Shown: positions 43,893 through 52,085 of the stretch, piece after piece
Layout of the letters: each line of letters opens with the position of its first letter
Numbering within the stretch: the first letter of the stretch is position 1
NCBI GenBank assembly: GCA_000010565.1
Contig: AP009389.1
Location: 1,178,001-1,242,000 of the forward strand
DNA length: 64,000 bases
Origin: Pelotomaculum thermopropionicum SI
Lineage (GTDB): Bacteria; Bacillota; Desulfotomaculia; Desulfotomaculales; Pelotomaculaceae
Direction: 5' to 3'
Made by a program: the position numbers and the translations under genes
The notes under the pieces: model-generated
What the model was told of the DNA's origin: nothing
What the model saw: the letters and a program-made list of their open reading frames with translations, nothing else
The model's database searches: none

Positions 43893-43907
43893 GCAAATGT
43901 TGTGCCA
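43893..43907 (-). promoter_or_regulatory. Sigma-54 (RpoN) -24/-12 promoter of the aminotransferase gene
   Basis: Read on the minus strand the sequence is TGGCAC-AACAT-TTGC: an exact -24 TGGCAC and -12 TTGC, with the required ten bases between GG and GC. It is 65 bases before the TTG start. Transcription therefore needs RpoN and an AAA+ activator, for which the product of the gene at 50290 is the obvious candidate. Confidence 0.85.
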
Positions 43908-44108
43908 GCAAGAAGAGCATTTATTTTTTCCTCCGCAAATTGTGTTATTTGATACGTTTAATGAAAAATTCATTATATAACTGTAAAGAATGCTTTGTAT
44001 ACATAATGCAATTGGGCATGATTTTAATTTTTTTAAATAAAACTTTACAAAATTTGATGGTGATGTTAAAATCTAAATCAAAATTTATTTAATATCTATT
44101 ATGCATCA

Positions 44109-44155
44109 GTGCTCAAGGAAACAATGGGGTTTTAATTGAGTTGAGCACTTTTTTA
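44109..44155 (+). terminator. Orphan terminator in the gabT-pxp gap
   Basis: GTGCTCAA and TTGAGCAC arms with a 24-base loop are followed by TTTTTTA. No gene lies upstream on this strand, so it either ends a small RNA or is a relic. Confidence 0.65.
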
Positions 44156-44407
44156 ATGTTATTTATCGCCGGTTTTGATTACTGAAAAATGTAATTTTAC
44201 ATTAACATAATGTTATATTGCATTTTAACTGCAGCTTTGGTTTGTCCTGTATTGCCTTTTTAAAAATACCTAGGCGATAATGTGGTATTGCATTTTACAT
44301 TGTGGTTACAGGCCGTTAACTATTAATTCTTTTTATAAGCGGAACGGCCGGGCTGTAAATCGGATTGGGGAGGTTAATAGCCAAGGCAGGACGGTTTAGC
44401 ATGATTT

Positions 44408-44566
44408 TTGAAAGACTCTTCAGTTAAGAAGGGAAAAGGATCGTATAAAAAAATTTTTTTCAAAATTGATTTAATTCTAATTGTTCTGTTTGCACTGTCG
44501 ATTCTCGTTACCGGTTGCGGCGGGCGCAGCTCTGGCCGAAAAGAGAGCGGCTATTTTAAGCTTTAA
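44408..44566 (+). pseudogene. Remnant of a lipoprotein gene (N-terminal signal only)
   Basis: A 52-codon frame from TTG 44408 encodes a basic N-terminus, a hydrophobic stretch LILIVLFALSILVTG and the lipobox Cys followed by GGRSSGRKES, then stops. This is a textbook lipoprotein signal and linker with no mature domain. A terminator 160 bases later may be the original 3' end. Substrate-binding proteins of ABC or TRAP transporters begin this way, but the identity cannot be told. It may be a deletion remnant or a real tiny lipoprotein. Confidence 0.4.
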
Positions 44567-44722
44567 GGTAAGTGTTATTACCTCCCTGTATGTGAGCAGG
44601 AAAATCGTTTTCAAGAAGATAGTCTGCCAGGCGCCCTGGTACGAAAAGGGCAGGTTCATGGGGTTTGTATTTATATTAGGAGATACCCGGCAAGGTAACT
44701 TGCCTGTGCTGAATGTCTTATG

Positions 44723-44779
44723 TTACCGCCGGAAGAGGTTAGTTTAGCTGTCAACTCTTTTAAGGCGGTAATCTTTTTT
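44723..44779 (+). terminator. Terminator upstream of the pxp operon
   Basis: TTACCGCC (44723-44730) pairs with GGCGGTAA (44764-44771), extended by AAGAG/CTCTT, and is followed by TCTTTTTT. Confidence 0.8.
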
Positions 44780-45013
44780 AGAAAAGTGTTCCTGAGTTTT
44801 CTAAAATCTATGAAAACTCTCCTGTTCTTTGCCGCAGCACCCATAAGCCTGCCGTTCTGAGAATGTGCTTGGGAAGGAGGTAGAACAGCAAAACAAAAAG
44901 CATTTTTGAGCTTTAAGTCATGTTCGGATGGTTTGTTCTGGGCGCTTTCAAATTTTACTGTTTTACAGTGATGGCTTAAAAAATGTGTAACCGACAGGAG
45001 GTAAGGGTGATTT

Positions 45014-46000
45014 ATGGGACAGAGGGATTACAATGTTATTTTAGACAGGCTTCCCGAAGCCGGTTCCAGGCCGGAGGTGCTCTTCAGGCAGGCCGGCGAC
45101 GGATTTCTCCAGGTTGAATATGGGGCAGTCCCACGGTTTAATCTGGTGGATTCCTTTCGCGTTTTAACCATAAACAACGCCGTAAAAGCAAAAAAAATAA
45201 AAGGACTTTATGAAACCGTCCCCGGGTTAAGAACAAATCTTTTCCACTTTGATCCAGAAGCGCTTTCTGTTCGCGATTTAATCAGTGCTATTAAGGAAGA
45301 AGAAGAAAAACTGGCTCAAGTTGAAGACATTGAGTTTGAGTCCCGTCTAATTTTGCTGCCTATAGCCTTTGAGGACAGCGAGACCAAAAAAGCGGTGGAG
45401 AAATACGTCAGAGAGGTAAGGCCTGATGCCCCCAACGTTATCAACGGCTATAACATAGAATATATGGCTCTTTGCAACGGTGTGACGGTTGAAGATATAA
45501 AGCGAATGGTTTGCGGCACGGAATGGTATAACAGCGGCAACGGCTTCTGGCCGGGCGGCGGATTTTTCTGGCCTTTAGACCCGAGATGCGCCATTGTCGT
45601 ACCCAAATACAACCCGCCTAGAACATGGACTCCTGAGGGCACCGTGGGCATTGGGGGGCCTTGTCTTTACGTTTACCCCACTCCTACCGGCGGCGGTTAC
45701 CAGTTGTTCGGCAGGACCATCCCCATCTTTCAGTTTGCCCAGAAACACCCGCTTTTCAAAGAAAGCCCCACCTTTTTCCGGGCCGGCGACCGGATTAGAT
45801 TTCATGAAGTAAGTGAAGAAGAAGTCTTGTATATTTACAAGCATGTGCATGAAGAAACCGACTATGAGTATGACATAACCCCGGGTATTTTTAAAGTGAG
45901 GGACTGGCTTGATTTTTACACTTCTGAAGAGGTGCAAAGAGGGTATAAAGAATTGCTGGCCAAACAGGAAGCCGGGACAAAAATTGCGCCCAAAGTTTAA
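45014..46000 (+). CDS. PxpB-like carboxyltransferase subunit (allophanate hydrolase subunit 1 / KipI family)
   Basis: 328 residues, longer than the usual 220-250 of PxpB. Family landmarks are LRTNLFHFDPEALS, YNIEYMALCNGVT, the GFWPGGGFFWPLDPR loop (GFxPGFxY in most), the RTWTPEGTVGIGG stretch and YQLFGRTIPIF. In 5-oxoprolinase (PxpABC) this subunit works with PxpC and PxpA; in urea or guanidine carboxylases the same domain is part of the carboxyltransferase. Here it heads an operon that also encodes biotin carboxylase and biotin carrier, favouring a biotin-dependent role. GGAGGT precedes the ATG. Confidence 0.82.
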   Translation: MGQRDYNVILDRLPEAGSRPEVLFRQAGDGFLQVEYGAVPRFNLVDSFRVLTINNAVKAKKIKGLYETVPGLRTNLFHFDPEALSVRDLISAIKEEEEKLAQVEDIEFESRLILLPIAFEDSETKKAVEKYVREVRPDAPNVINGYNIEYMALCNGVTVEDIKRMVCGTEWYNSGNGFWPGGGFFWPLDPRCAIVVPKYNPPRTWTPEGTVGIGGPCLYVYPTPTGGGYQLFGRTIPIFQFAQKHPLFKESPTFFRAGDRIRFHEVSEEEVLYIYKHVHEETDYEYDITPGIFKVRDWLDFYTSEEVQRGYKELLAKQEAGTKIAPKV

Positions 46001-46029
46001 CTGCAAACATTAGAACAGGGGGATGCAAA

Positions 46030-47013
46030 ATGCTAAAAATAATCAACGGAGGAATTGAGACTGTTATAGAGGACTGGCCTGGCAGAATCGGGTACCTGGA
46101 TAACGGCATGTCTTCTTCTGGGGCTTTTGACAATGTTGCACTGGGCCTGGCCAATATACTGGTTGGGAACCCTCCCGGGGAAGCGGGCATAGAAATTGCC
46201 GGAGGCTATTTTCAGGCCGAGTTTGGTATTGATACCGTTATCAGCATTACCGGAACAGATATGAAACCCACATTAAACGGCGAACCCGTTCCTATGTGGG
46301 AGGCGGTTGAGGTTAAGAAAGGCGATGTTGTAAAGTTTTCCCATTTCGGCGAGTTAGGTTTCCGGGCTTATATCGGCGTGGCAGGCGGCATAGATGTGCC
46401 TTTTTACCTTGGCAGCAAGTCCACGTGCCTTTTTGGCAGCTACGGTGGTTTTGAAGGCCGGAAGTTGCAGAAGGACGACATAATCAAATTTGGCAAACCG
46501 TATCAGGCCCTTAGCGCTTTAGCCGGCAGAAAGCTCAAGAAGGAAGCTATTCCCCGGTACTCCAGGGAATGGGTTTTGAGGGCCATGCCCGGTCCTAACA
46601 CCTGCCCTGATTATCTGACTAAAGAAGGAATGGACTACCTCTATGAAAACTCATTTAAAATACAGCTTAATTCCAACCGTTCGGCAGTGCGCCTTGCCGA
46701 AGCGAAGGATCTGGCCTTCGCCCGGCCGGATGGCGGAGTGGCCGGAGGCCACCCGTCGAACGTTCTGGATCATGCCTACGCCATCCGGGGCACGCTGAAT
46801 ATTTGCGGCAATACACCGATTTTGCTTATTGCGGATGGGCCTACCCTCGGCGGGTACATGAATGCGCTTCAGGTGATTTATGCCGATCTCTGGAAGGTTG
46901 GTCAGGGAACGCCGGGCAGGGATTTCGTGAGGTTTATTTACTGTACGCAGGAGGAGGCTATTCAAGCCCGGAAAGAGCAAAGAGAGTGGCTCAGCGAAAA
47001 ATCCCTGGCCTGA
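46030..47013 (+). CDS. PxpC-like biotin-dependent carboxyltransferase subunit (allophanate hydrolase subunit 2 / KipA family)
   Basis: 327 residues of the AHS2 family, with VIEDWPGRIGYLDNGMSSSG (usual form QDxGRxGxxxxGVxxSG), GFRAYIGVAGGIDVP, the SNRSAVRLA motif and a C-terminal PTLGGYMNALQVI. With the preceding protein it makes the carboxyltransferase or amide-opening core. ATG follows GGGGATG-type spacing 30 bases after the upstream stop. Confidence 0.85.
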   Translation: MLKIINGGIETVIEDWPGRIGYLDNGMSSSGAFDNVALGLANILVGNPPGEAGIEIAGGYFQAEFGIDTVISITGTDMKPTLNGEPVPMWEAVEVKKGDVVKFSHFGELGFRAYIGVAGGIDVPFYLGSKSTCLFGSYGGFEGRKLQKDDIIKFGKPYQALSALAGRKLKKEAIPRYSREWVLRAMPGPNTCPDYLTKEGMDYLYENSFKIQLNSNRSAVRLAEAKDLAFARPDGGVAGGHPSNVLDHAYAIRGTLNICGNTPILLIADGPTLGGYMNALQVIYADLWKVGQGTPGRDFVRFIYCTQEEAIQARKEQREWLSEKSLA

Positions 47014-47053
47014 AATGAAGAACAAATAAAATAAAGAAAGAGGTGAAATTTTC

Positions 47054-47803
47054 ATGGATCTGAACGTGGATATGGGTGAAAGCTTTGGCAGGTATAAGCT
47101 CGGCAATGACGGCGAAGTGATGAGATATATTACCTCGGCGAATGTTGCCTGCGGTTTTCATGCCGGTGACCCGCTGGTGATGCATGAAACCGTCCGCCTG
47201 GCCAGGGAATACGGCGTTGCTGTAGGTGCTCATACAGGCCTTGAAGACAGGAGGGGGTTTGGCAGAAGGCGCGTGGAGATAACTCCTGAAGAATTGAAAA
47301 GCGACACGCTGTACCAGTTAGGGGCACTGGATGCGTTTCTAAAAGTAAACGGCATGAAGATGCAGCATGTAAAACCGCATGGAATACTTTACCGGATGGT
47401 TTCTGACGATGAAAAATACGCTTTGGCATACCTGGAAGCGGTTAAGTCGTATAATCCAGCATTATATATATTTGTTCCCAGAGGAACGCTGATCTGGCAA
47501 TTCGGCAAGGAAATGGGGCTTAAGATGGCTGCCGAAATTCTTGTGGACTTAAGCTACGACGATAACGGCAACTGGGTTTTAGAGCGGACCAAAAAGGCCT
47601 GGTCCCCTGATGAAGTGGCGGAAAGGGCAGTGATGGTTGCCAGGGACAAAAAGATAAGCACCGTTAGCGGAAAGCTTATTGACGCAGAGGCGGACACCAT
47701 TTGCTGCCATGGCGATTCACCAAATGCTGCTGAAGTGGTAAAAAGGATCAGGGAAGAATTTGAAAGGCTGAACATACCACTGCAAAAACTTGGCGAAGTT
47801 TAG
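47054..47803 (+). CDS. pxpA: PxpA-like LamB/YcsF family protein
   Basis: 249 residues. It starts DLNVDMGESFGRYKLG, followed by SANVACGFHAGDPLVM, GAHTGLEDRRGFGRR, VKPHGILY and a C-terminal TICCHGDSPNA. LamB/YcsF proteins are the ATP-dependent ring-opening partner of PxpBC in 5-oxoprolinase. Its substrate here may be 5-oxoproline or another lactam. Confidence 0.9.
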   Translation: MDLNVDMGESFGRYKLGNDGEVMRYITSANVACGFHAGDPLVMHETVRLAREYGVAVGAHTGLEDRRGFGRRRVEITPEELKSDTLYQLGALDAFLKVNGMKMQHVKPHGILYRMVSDDEKYALAYLEAVKSYNPALYIFVPRGTLIWQFGKEMGLKMAAEILVDLSYDDNGNWVLERTKKAWSPDEVAERAVMVARDKKISTVSGKLIDAEADTICCHGDSPNAAEVVKRIREEFERLNIPLQKLGEV

Positions 47804-47831
47804 GTTAACAGTAACGGGAGGAGGAACATAA

Positions 47832-48050
47832 ATGGAAGTAGTGGTAAAAGCTCACATGCCGGGCTTGGTTGCACGGGTGGTAGTTAATGAGGGAGAACGG
47901 GTTACAGCCGGTCAGGAAGTTGCAGTGATAAACTGTATGAAGACCGAGATATCGGTTATCACCGAAACTGACGGAGTGGTGAAGGACATTCTGGTAAAAG
48001 AATGGGATGAAATGGAGATAGGAAGCCCGATGATAGTTCTGGAAGCATAA
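47832..48050 (+). CDS. Small biotin carboxyl carrier protein
   Basis: 72 residues forming just a biotinyl domain. MPGLVARVVVNEGERVTAGQ is followed by the biotin Lys in NCMKTEIS (EAMKM in most carriers) and a closing half ending in GSPMIVLEA. It lies between pxpA and a biotin carboxylase gene, so it is dedicated to this operon rather than to general fatty-acid synthesis. AGGAGGA precedes the ATG. Confidence 0.88.
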   Translation: MEVVVKAHMPGLVARVVVNEGERVTAGQEVAVINCMKTEISVITETDGVVKDILVKEWDEMEIGSPMIVLEA

Positions 48051-48074
48051 GTATTAATCGTGAAGGAAGATGAA

Positions 48075-49463
48075 ATGGTGATAAAAAAGCTGCTGATTGC
48101 CAACCGGGGAGAAATAGTGCCCAGGGTTATGAGAGCCTGCCGCGAGCTGGGCATTAAAACCGTAGCGGTTTATTCCGATGCCGACAGGGGCATGTCTTAC
48201 CTGAACGAAGCTGATGAGGCATATAACATCGGTCCTGCCAATCCTCTTAAAAGCTATCTTAACATAGATGCAATTATTAATGCATTAAAAGCGTCCGGTG
48301 CTGATGCCGTTCACCCTGGATACGGGTTTCTTTCGGAAAACGCGTTGTTTGCAGAGACGGTTTCTGCCAGCGGGGCGACGTGGGTTGGCCCTCCCCCGCC
48401 GGTTTTAAAGGCCATTGATTCAAAATGCTTTTGCCGTAAGATTGCTACTGATGCCGGCGTGCCGGTTGTGCCCGGAACAATTAACACAATTAATGAAGTA
48501 AACGAAGTGTATCAGTTTGCGGCTCGATACGGATATCCCATTGTTCTTAAACTTGATAAAGGGGGCGGAGGCAAAGGCATTGAACTGGTAAAAGAAGAGA
48601 GTCAGGTTAAGGGTGCTTTTGAAAGGCTTTCGAGAATTGGATTGATGGCCTTCGGCCACCCCGAATGTTACATTGAAAAAGAAGTAAACAGCCCCAGGCA
48701 TATAGAAATCCAGTTTCTTGCCGACAAGTACGGCAACTGTATATGCCTGGGCGAAAGAGAATGCTCCGTCCAGAGGCGCTATCAGAAAATTATAGAAGAA
48801 TCGCCTTCTCCTGTGGTCAATGAAAATGAAAGGAAAAGACTTTTCGATTATACGCGCCAACTGGCTCTGGCTATGGGCTATGAAGGAGCAGGCACGATGG
48901 AATTTTTAAGGTCTGCCGACGGACATTTCTACTTCATGGAGATAAATGCCAGATTACAGGTCGAACACCCTGTCACGGAGTTAATTACAGGTATTGACAT
49001 TGTTAAAAAGCAGCTTTCGATTGCGGCCGGGGAAAAAATTGCCATCGGGCAGGAAGACGTAACCTTTCAAGGACATGCTATTGAAGCCAGAGTTTATGCC
49101 GAGGATCCCGTTACGTTCTGTCCATCTCCCGGAACTGTTAAAAAGCTGAGCTTTCCTGTTATGAACGGAAATGCCCTCCGCATCGATCACGCTCTTGAGG
49201 AAGGGGTTGCTGTCCCGCCCTATTACGATCCATTGCTGGCCAAGGTTATTGCCTGGGGGGCGACCCGCCGGGAAGCTATTGAAAGGCTGCGGGATGCTCT
49301 GGCCGGTTTTGGCATCGAGGGGATAAAGACGACCATACCGGTTAACCTTTTGATCTTGAATAACGAGAAATTTGTCTTAGGGGAAATAGATACGGGGTTC
49401 ATCGAAACTTTGAATTTAAAGGAAAACAAAGATTTGCTGAAACCATTATGGCCGTGTTTGTAA
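48075..49463 (+). CDS. Biotin carboxylase, second copy (pxp operon)
   Basis: 462 residues, ATP-grasp. The N-terminus reads [19 protein letters not shown], where most carboxylases have AVRIIRA. The ATP loop is LDKGGGGKGIEL and the active site [14 protein letters not shown]. It is distinct from the copy at 34114. ATG 48075 is better spaced from AAGGAAG than GTG 48060. It supplies carboxybiotin to the carrier encoded next to it. Confidence 0.88.
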   Translation: MVIKKLLIANRGEIVPRVMRACRELGIKTVAVYSDADRGMSYLNEADEAYNIGPANPLKSYLNIDAIINALKASGADAVHPGYGFLSENALFAETVSASGATWVGPPPPVLKAIDSKCFCRKIATDAGVPVVPGTINTINEVNEVYQFAARYGYPIVLKLDKGGGGKGIELVKEESQVKGAFERLSRIGLMAFGHPECYIEKEVNSPRHIEIQFLADKYGNCICLGERECSVQRRYQKIIEESPSPVVNENERKRLFDYTRQLALAMGYEGAGTMEFLRSADGHFYFMEINARLQVEHPVTELITGIDIVKKQLSIAAGEKIAIGQEDVTFQGHAIEARVYAEDPVTFCPSPGTVKKLSFPVMNGNALRIDHALEEGVAVPPYYDPLLAKVIAWGATRREAIERLRDALAGFGIEGIKTTIPVNLLILNNEKFVLGEIDTGFIETLNLKENKDLLKPLWPCL

Positions 49464-49504
49464 TGCGTTTTTAAGAGTGCTTCTTGAATGGGGAGGTGCA
49501 GGTT

Positions 49505-50101
49505 GTGGAAGAAAAAAGCAGCGTTAGTGTAAAAATTAATATTGCCGACGCCGGACCGGCAGGCTGGATTTCTTACTCTATAGCAACCTGGATGGCATGG
49601 GCTTTTCTATGTGGTTACGTCAACAACAAAGCACTTATTTTTATGTCGGCTGTTTCGCTGGCATGCACCATTCCGTACCTTGGAGCAGCAATTACCCAGC
49701 TCAAGCTGGGTAATCTGGCGGGCGGTGTAACCTGGCTATACTTTGGCTCATTTTTTGCCTTTGCCTCGGCCCTAAATTACGGGATAAGCTATTTTGCAGG
49801 AGTTTACAAATGGGAGCTGGATTCGCGCATCCTCGGTTATGAATGGTTAATTTTGGGGATAGTCCTCATTTTAACCACCCCTATTTTTGCCAGGCATGCC
49901 CCTGCCGCAGCAACGATTTCTGTAATCGGCGCAGATGTAGGAATTGTAACCCTTGCCTTGATCTATTGGGGGCTTAACCTGTCTCTGCTAAGCGGCTGGT
50001 CCTTTTTTGTGGCAGGGTTATTCGGTATCATTATGGCTGCCGGGGGTATTCTGGAAGGGGCTGGAATGAAATTTCCCATGGGCAGGCCGCTTTTCAAGTG
50101 A
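49505..50101 (+). CDS. Six-helix membrane transporter, GPR1/FUN34/YaaH-like
   Basis: 198 residues with six predicted membrane segments and a C-terminal FPMGRPLFK tail. The stretch PYLGAAITQLKLGNLAGG followed by VTWLYFGSFFAFA resembles the GxAQxxAGxWxxxxGNTFGAT-YGxFW core of the acetate/succinate transporter family. AmiS/UreI-type amide channels have a similar size and are an alternative that would fit an amide-using operon. GTG 49505 with GGGGAGGT is chosen over TTG 49484. Probably the uptake protein of the operon. Confidence 0.62.
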   Translation: MEEKSSVSVKINIADAGPAGWISYSIATWMAWAFLCGYVNNKALIFMSAVSLACTIPYLGAAITQLKLGNLAGGVTWLYFGSFFAFASALNYGISYFAGVYKWELDSRILGYEWLILGIVLILTTPIFARHAPAAATISVIGADVGIVTLALIYWGLNLSLLSGWSFFVAGLFGIIMAAGGILEGAGMKFPMGRPLFK

Positions 50102-50160
50102 AGGGGAAACGGCCGGCGGCCGGGATAAAAATAATTTTTAATACAAGCTTATAAGCTGAA

Positions 50161-50201
50161 GGGACCTCATCCCAGACATCCAACGGCTGGTGTGAGGTCC
50201 C
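50161..50201 (+). terminator. Hairpin after the transporter gene
   Basis: GGGACCTCA and TGAGGTCCC arms form a nine-base-pair stem. The tail CGTTCTC is weak in T, so it may be a weak terminator or a processing or stability hairpin between the operon and its regulator. Confidence 0.55.
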
Positions 50202-50289
50202 GTTCTCATGTTAAAACGGGCTTTAAAGCCCGGGCGCTGATATGCTATGATAAAGCAGAGAATGTTTATTGCTAATGAGGTGGAACTGC

Positions 50290-51978
50290 TTGCAGCGGGA
50301 AAAATTTTTTGACCTTGTACCTGTAGGGATAATATTTTACGATGGAAAAGGTTCCGTCATTGCAGCGAATGAGCTGGCCAGTAAGATAATTGAAGAAAAT
50401 AATATTGATATTAATGATGGCATCAGCAATAAACCCGGGGCATGGAAGATTATGGCAGGCAATAAAACTTATGTTGCCGGGCGGGTTGAAATAGGTGATG
50501 CCCTGGTCAAAAAGGCTGTTTTTTTAATTGACATAACCGGGTGGGAATTTTACTGGAACGAACTGAACGAACTTAAGGAACAGGTAAAGGAACTGGAAGA
50601 TACTTTTAACTCTTCTTTTGACGAGATCTATGTTATTGACGGTAAGGGGATTACAAAAAGAATTAACAAAGCGGGTGAGACAAATTACGGTGTGCCCGTG
50701 GAGAACCTTCTGGGCAAAAATGTCGCCGACCTGGAAAGGGAGGGCTATTATAATCCTTCGGTTTCAAGGATGGTCTTCCGGGAGAAAAAGCGCATTACCA
50801 TTACCCAGAAGACGAAAAGCGGCAAGCATTTAATAGCCACCGGAAACCCCATTTTTGATGAAAACGGGGAAATCATTAGGGTGGTGGTGAACTCCAGGGA
50901 TATCTCCGAACTGCTGAACCTGCGGAAGCAACTGGAGGACACCGAACAACTGGTGGAAAGCTACCGCCAGCAGCTTTTGAAGCTAAGCCAGGAAAGGATC
51001 AGGAGCGATGAGCTGATTGCCAGAAGCCCCCAGATGAAAAAGGTAATCGAAATGGTTGACAAGGTTGCCCAGGTTGATTCCACGGTGCTGATTATGGGGG
51101 AGTCCGGCGTCGGCAAAGGCGTAATAGCCTCGCGCCTGCATAGACTGAGCAGGCGAGCCAAGGGCCCTTTTATAACCATTAACTGCGGAGCCATTCCGGA
51201 GCACTTGCTCGAATCGGAACTGTTCGGGTACGAGGGAGGCGCCTTCACCGGTGCCCGCAAGGAGGGCAAAAAGGGACTCCTGGAACTGGCCAACGGGGGA
51301 ACCGTTTTTCTTGACGAAATAACCGAGCTGCCGTTAAGCCTGCAGGTCAAACTGCTGCAAGTCATCCAGGATAAAAAGCTGATCCGGGTGGGGGGAAGCA
51401 AATATATCAGTGTTGACATCCGATTTGTGGCTGCTACCAACAAGGATATCCAGCGCATGGTGGCGGAAGGGCTGTTCAGGGAGGATTTGTACTACCGTCT
51501 GAACGTCATACCTGTTATTATTCCCCCGCTGCGCTACCGGCAGGAGGATATTCCCGTCCTTCTGGAATATTTTCTTGAGAAATTAAATACCAAGTATGAA
51601 AAAAATAAGAAATTTACGCCCGAAGCAATAGAAATTTTGAGGAATTACAACTGGCCCGGCAACGTCAGGGAACTGGAAAACCTTGTGGAAAGGCTGCTGG
51701 TTACCAAGGAAGGCAATGAAATAACCGTCAGCCACCTGCCCGAATATATCTTTGAAGGGAAAAGCCGTTTTCCCAACAGGATTTATGTGCTGGACATCTG
51801 CCCGTTAAAAGAGGCCGTTGAGGAAATGGAAAAGCAGCTCTTTTCCATGGCCTATAACCGCTTGAAAAATACATACAAGGTTGCCGATGCGCTGGCCATA
51901 AACCAGTCGACAGTTGTGCGGAAAATACAGAAGTACAATTTGTTGAGCCGGGCCGAAAGGCGCACCGAGAAGAAGTGA
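50290..51978 (+). CDS. Sigma-54-dependent transcriptional activator with PAS domains (RocR/PrdR-like)
   Basis: 562 residues: an N-terminal PAS-like domain (about 1-105), a second PAS (about 110-225, TRKRINKAGETNYGVP-like start, then a VVNSRDISELL exit helix), and an AAA+ domain with Walker A GESGVGKGVIASRL. The sigma-54 contact GAFTGA is present, with Walker B GGTVFLDEI and the R finger in REDLYYRLNVI. A Fis-type helix-turn-helix ends the protein (YKVADALAINQSTVVRKI). TTG 50290 after GAGGTGG is chosen. It is probably the activator of the sigma-54 promoter at 43893-43907 and senses a small ligand through PAS. Confidence 0.9.
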   Translation: MQREKFFDLVPVGIIFYDGKGSVIAANELASKIIEENNIDINDGISNKPGAWKIMAGNKTYVAGRVEIGDALVKKAVFLIDITGWEFYWNELNELKEQVKELEDTFNSSFDEIYVIDGKGITKRINKAGETNYGVPVENLLGKNVADLEREGYYNPSVSRMVFREKKRITITQKTKSGKHLIATGNPIFDENGEIIRVVVNSRDISELLNLRKQLEDTEQLVESYRQQLLKLSQERIRSDELIARSPQMKKVIEMVDKVAQVDSTVLIMGESGVGKGVIASRLHRLSRRAKGPFITINCGAIPEHLLESELFGYEGGAFTGARKEGKKGLLELANGGTVFLDEITELPLSLQVKLLQVIQDKKLIRVGGSKYISVDIRFVAATNKDIQRMVAEGLFREDLYYRLNVIPVIIPPLRYRQEDIPVLLEYFLEKLNTKYEKNKKFTPEAIEILRNYNWPGNVRELENLVERLLVTKEGNEITVSHLPEYIFEGKSRFPNRIYVLDICPLKEAVEEMEKQLFSMAYNRLKNTYKVADALAINQSTVVRKIQKYNLLSRAERRTEKK

Positions 51979-52001
51979 GTTGCCTGTTTCGAAAAAAAGA
52001 G

Positions 52002-52040
52002 AGGCGCTTTTGGGAAAGTTGTCCTTTCCAAAAGGCGCCT
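52002..52040. terminator. Long hairpin between the activator gene and xseB
   Basis: AGGCGCTTTTGG-AAAG and CTTT-CCAAAAGGCGCCT nearly fully pair. The T-run lies on the minus-strand side (AAAAAAAGAG before the stem on the plus strand), and on the plus strand the tail is TACCGTATAAT, so plus-strand termination may be weak. The following TATAAT-rich stretch may be the xseB promoter. Confidence 0.5.
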
Positions 52041-52085
52041 TACCGTATAATATTATATAAAATGACTGGCGGAGGATAATTTAAC

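Larger units (their letters stand above)
43908..45013. other. 1.1-kb AT-rich intergenic region between the divergent aminotransferase and pxp units
   Basis: No intact gene was recognised. It holds two rho-independent terminators (44109-44155 and 44723-44779), a short lipoprotein-signal remnant (44408-44566), an orphan strong ribosome-binding-like GGAAGGAGGT (about 44873) without a following reading frame, and the GGAGGT site of pxpB. Activator-binding sites for the sigma-54 promoter would be expected in the left part. No good -24/-12 element for the pxp direction was found. Confidence 0.6.

Noticed and set aside
43889-44092. 67-codon AT-rich frame
   Set aside because: It overlaps the sigma-54 promoter, lacks a ribosome site and is of random composition.
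44481-44747. 88-codon frame MFCLHCRFSLP...
   Set aside because: It is out of frame with the lipoprotein signal in the same DNA, has no ribosome site and runs through the terminator stem.
44640-44960. Sigma-54 promoter for the pxp operon (TGGTACGAAAAGGGC at about 44637; TGGTTTGTTCTGGGC at about 44928)
   Set aside because: GG-N10-GC spacing is met, but the -12 element is GGGC instead of TTGC in both; too weak beside the exact site before the aminotransferase.
48060-48074. GTG 48060 as the start of the second biotin carboxylase
   Set aside because: It overlaps the AAGGAAG ribosome site that suits ATG 48075.
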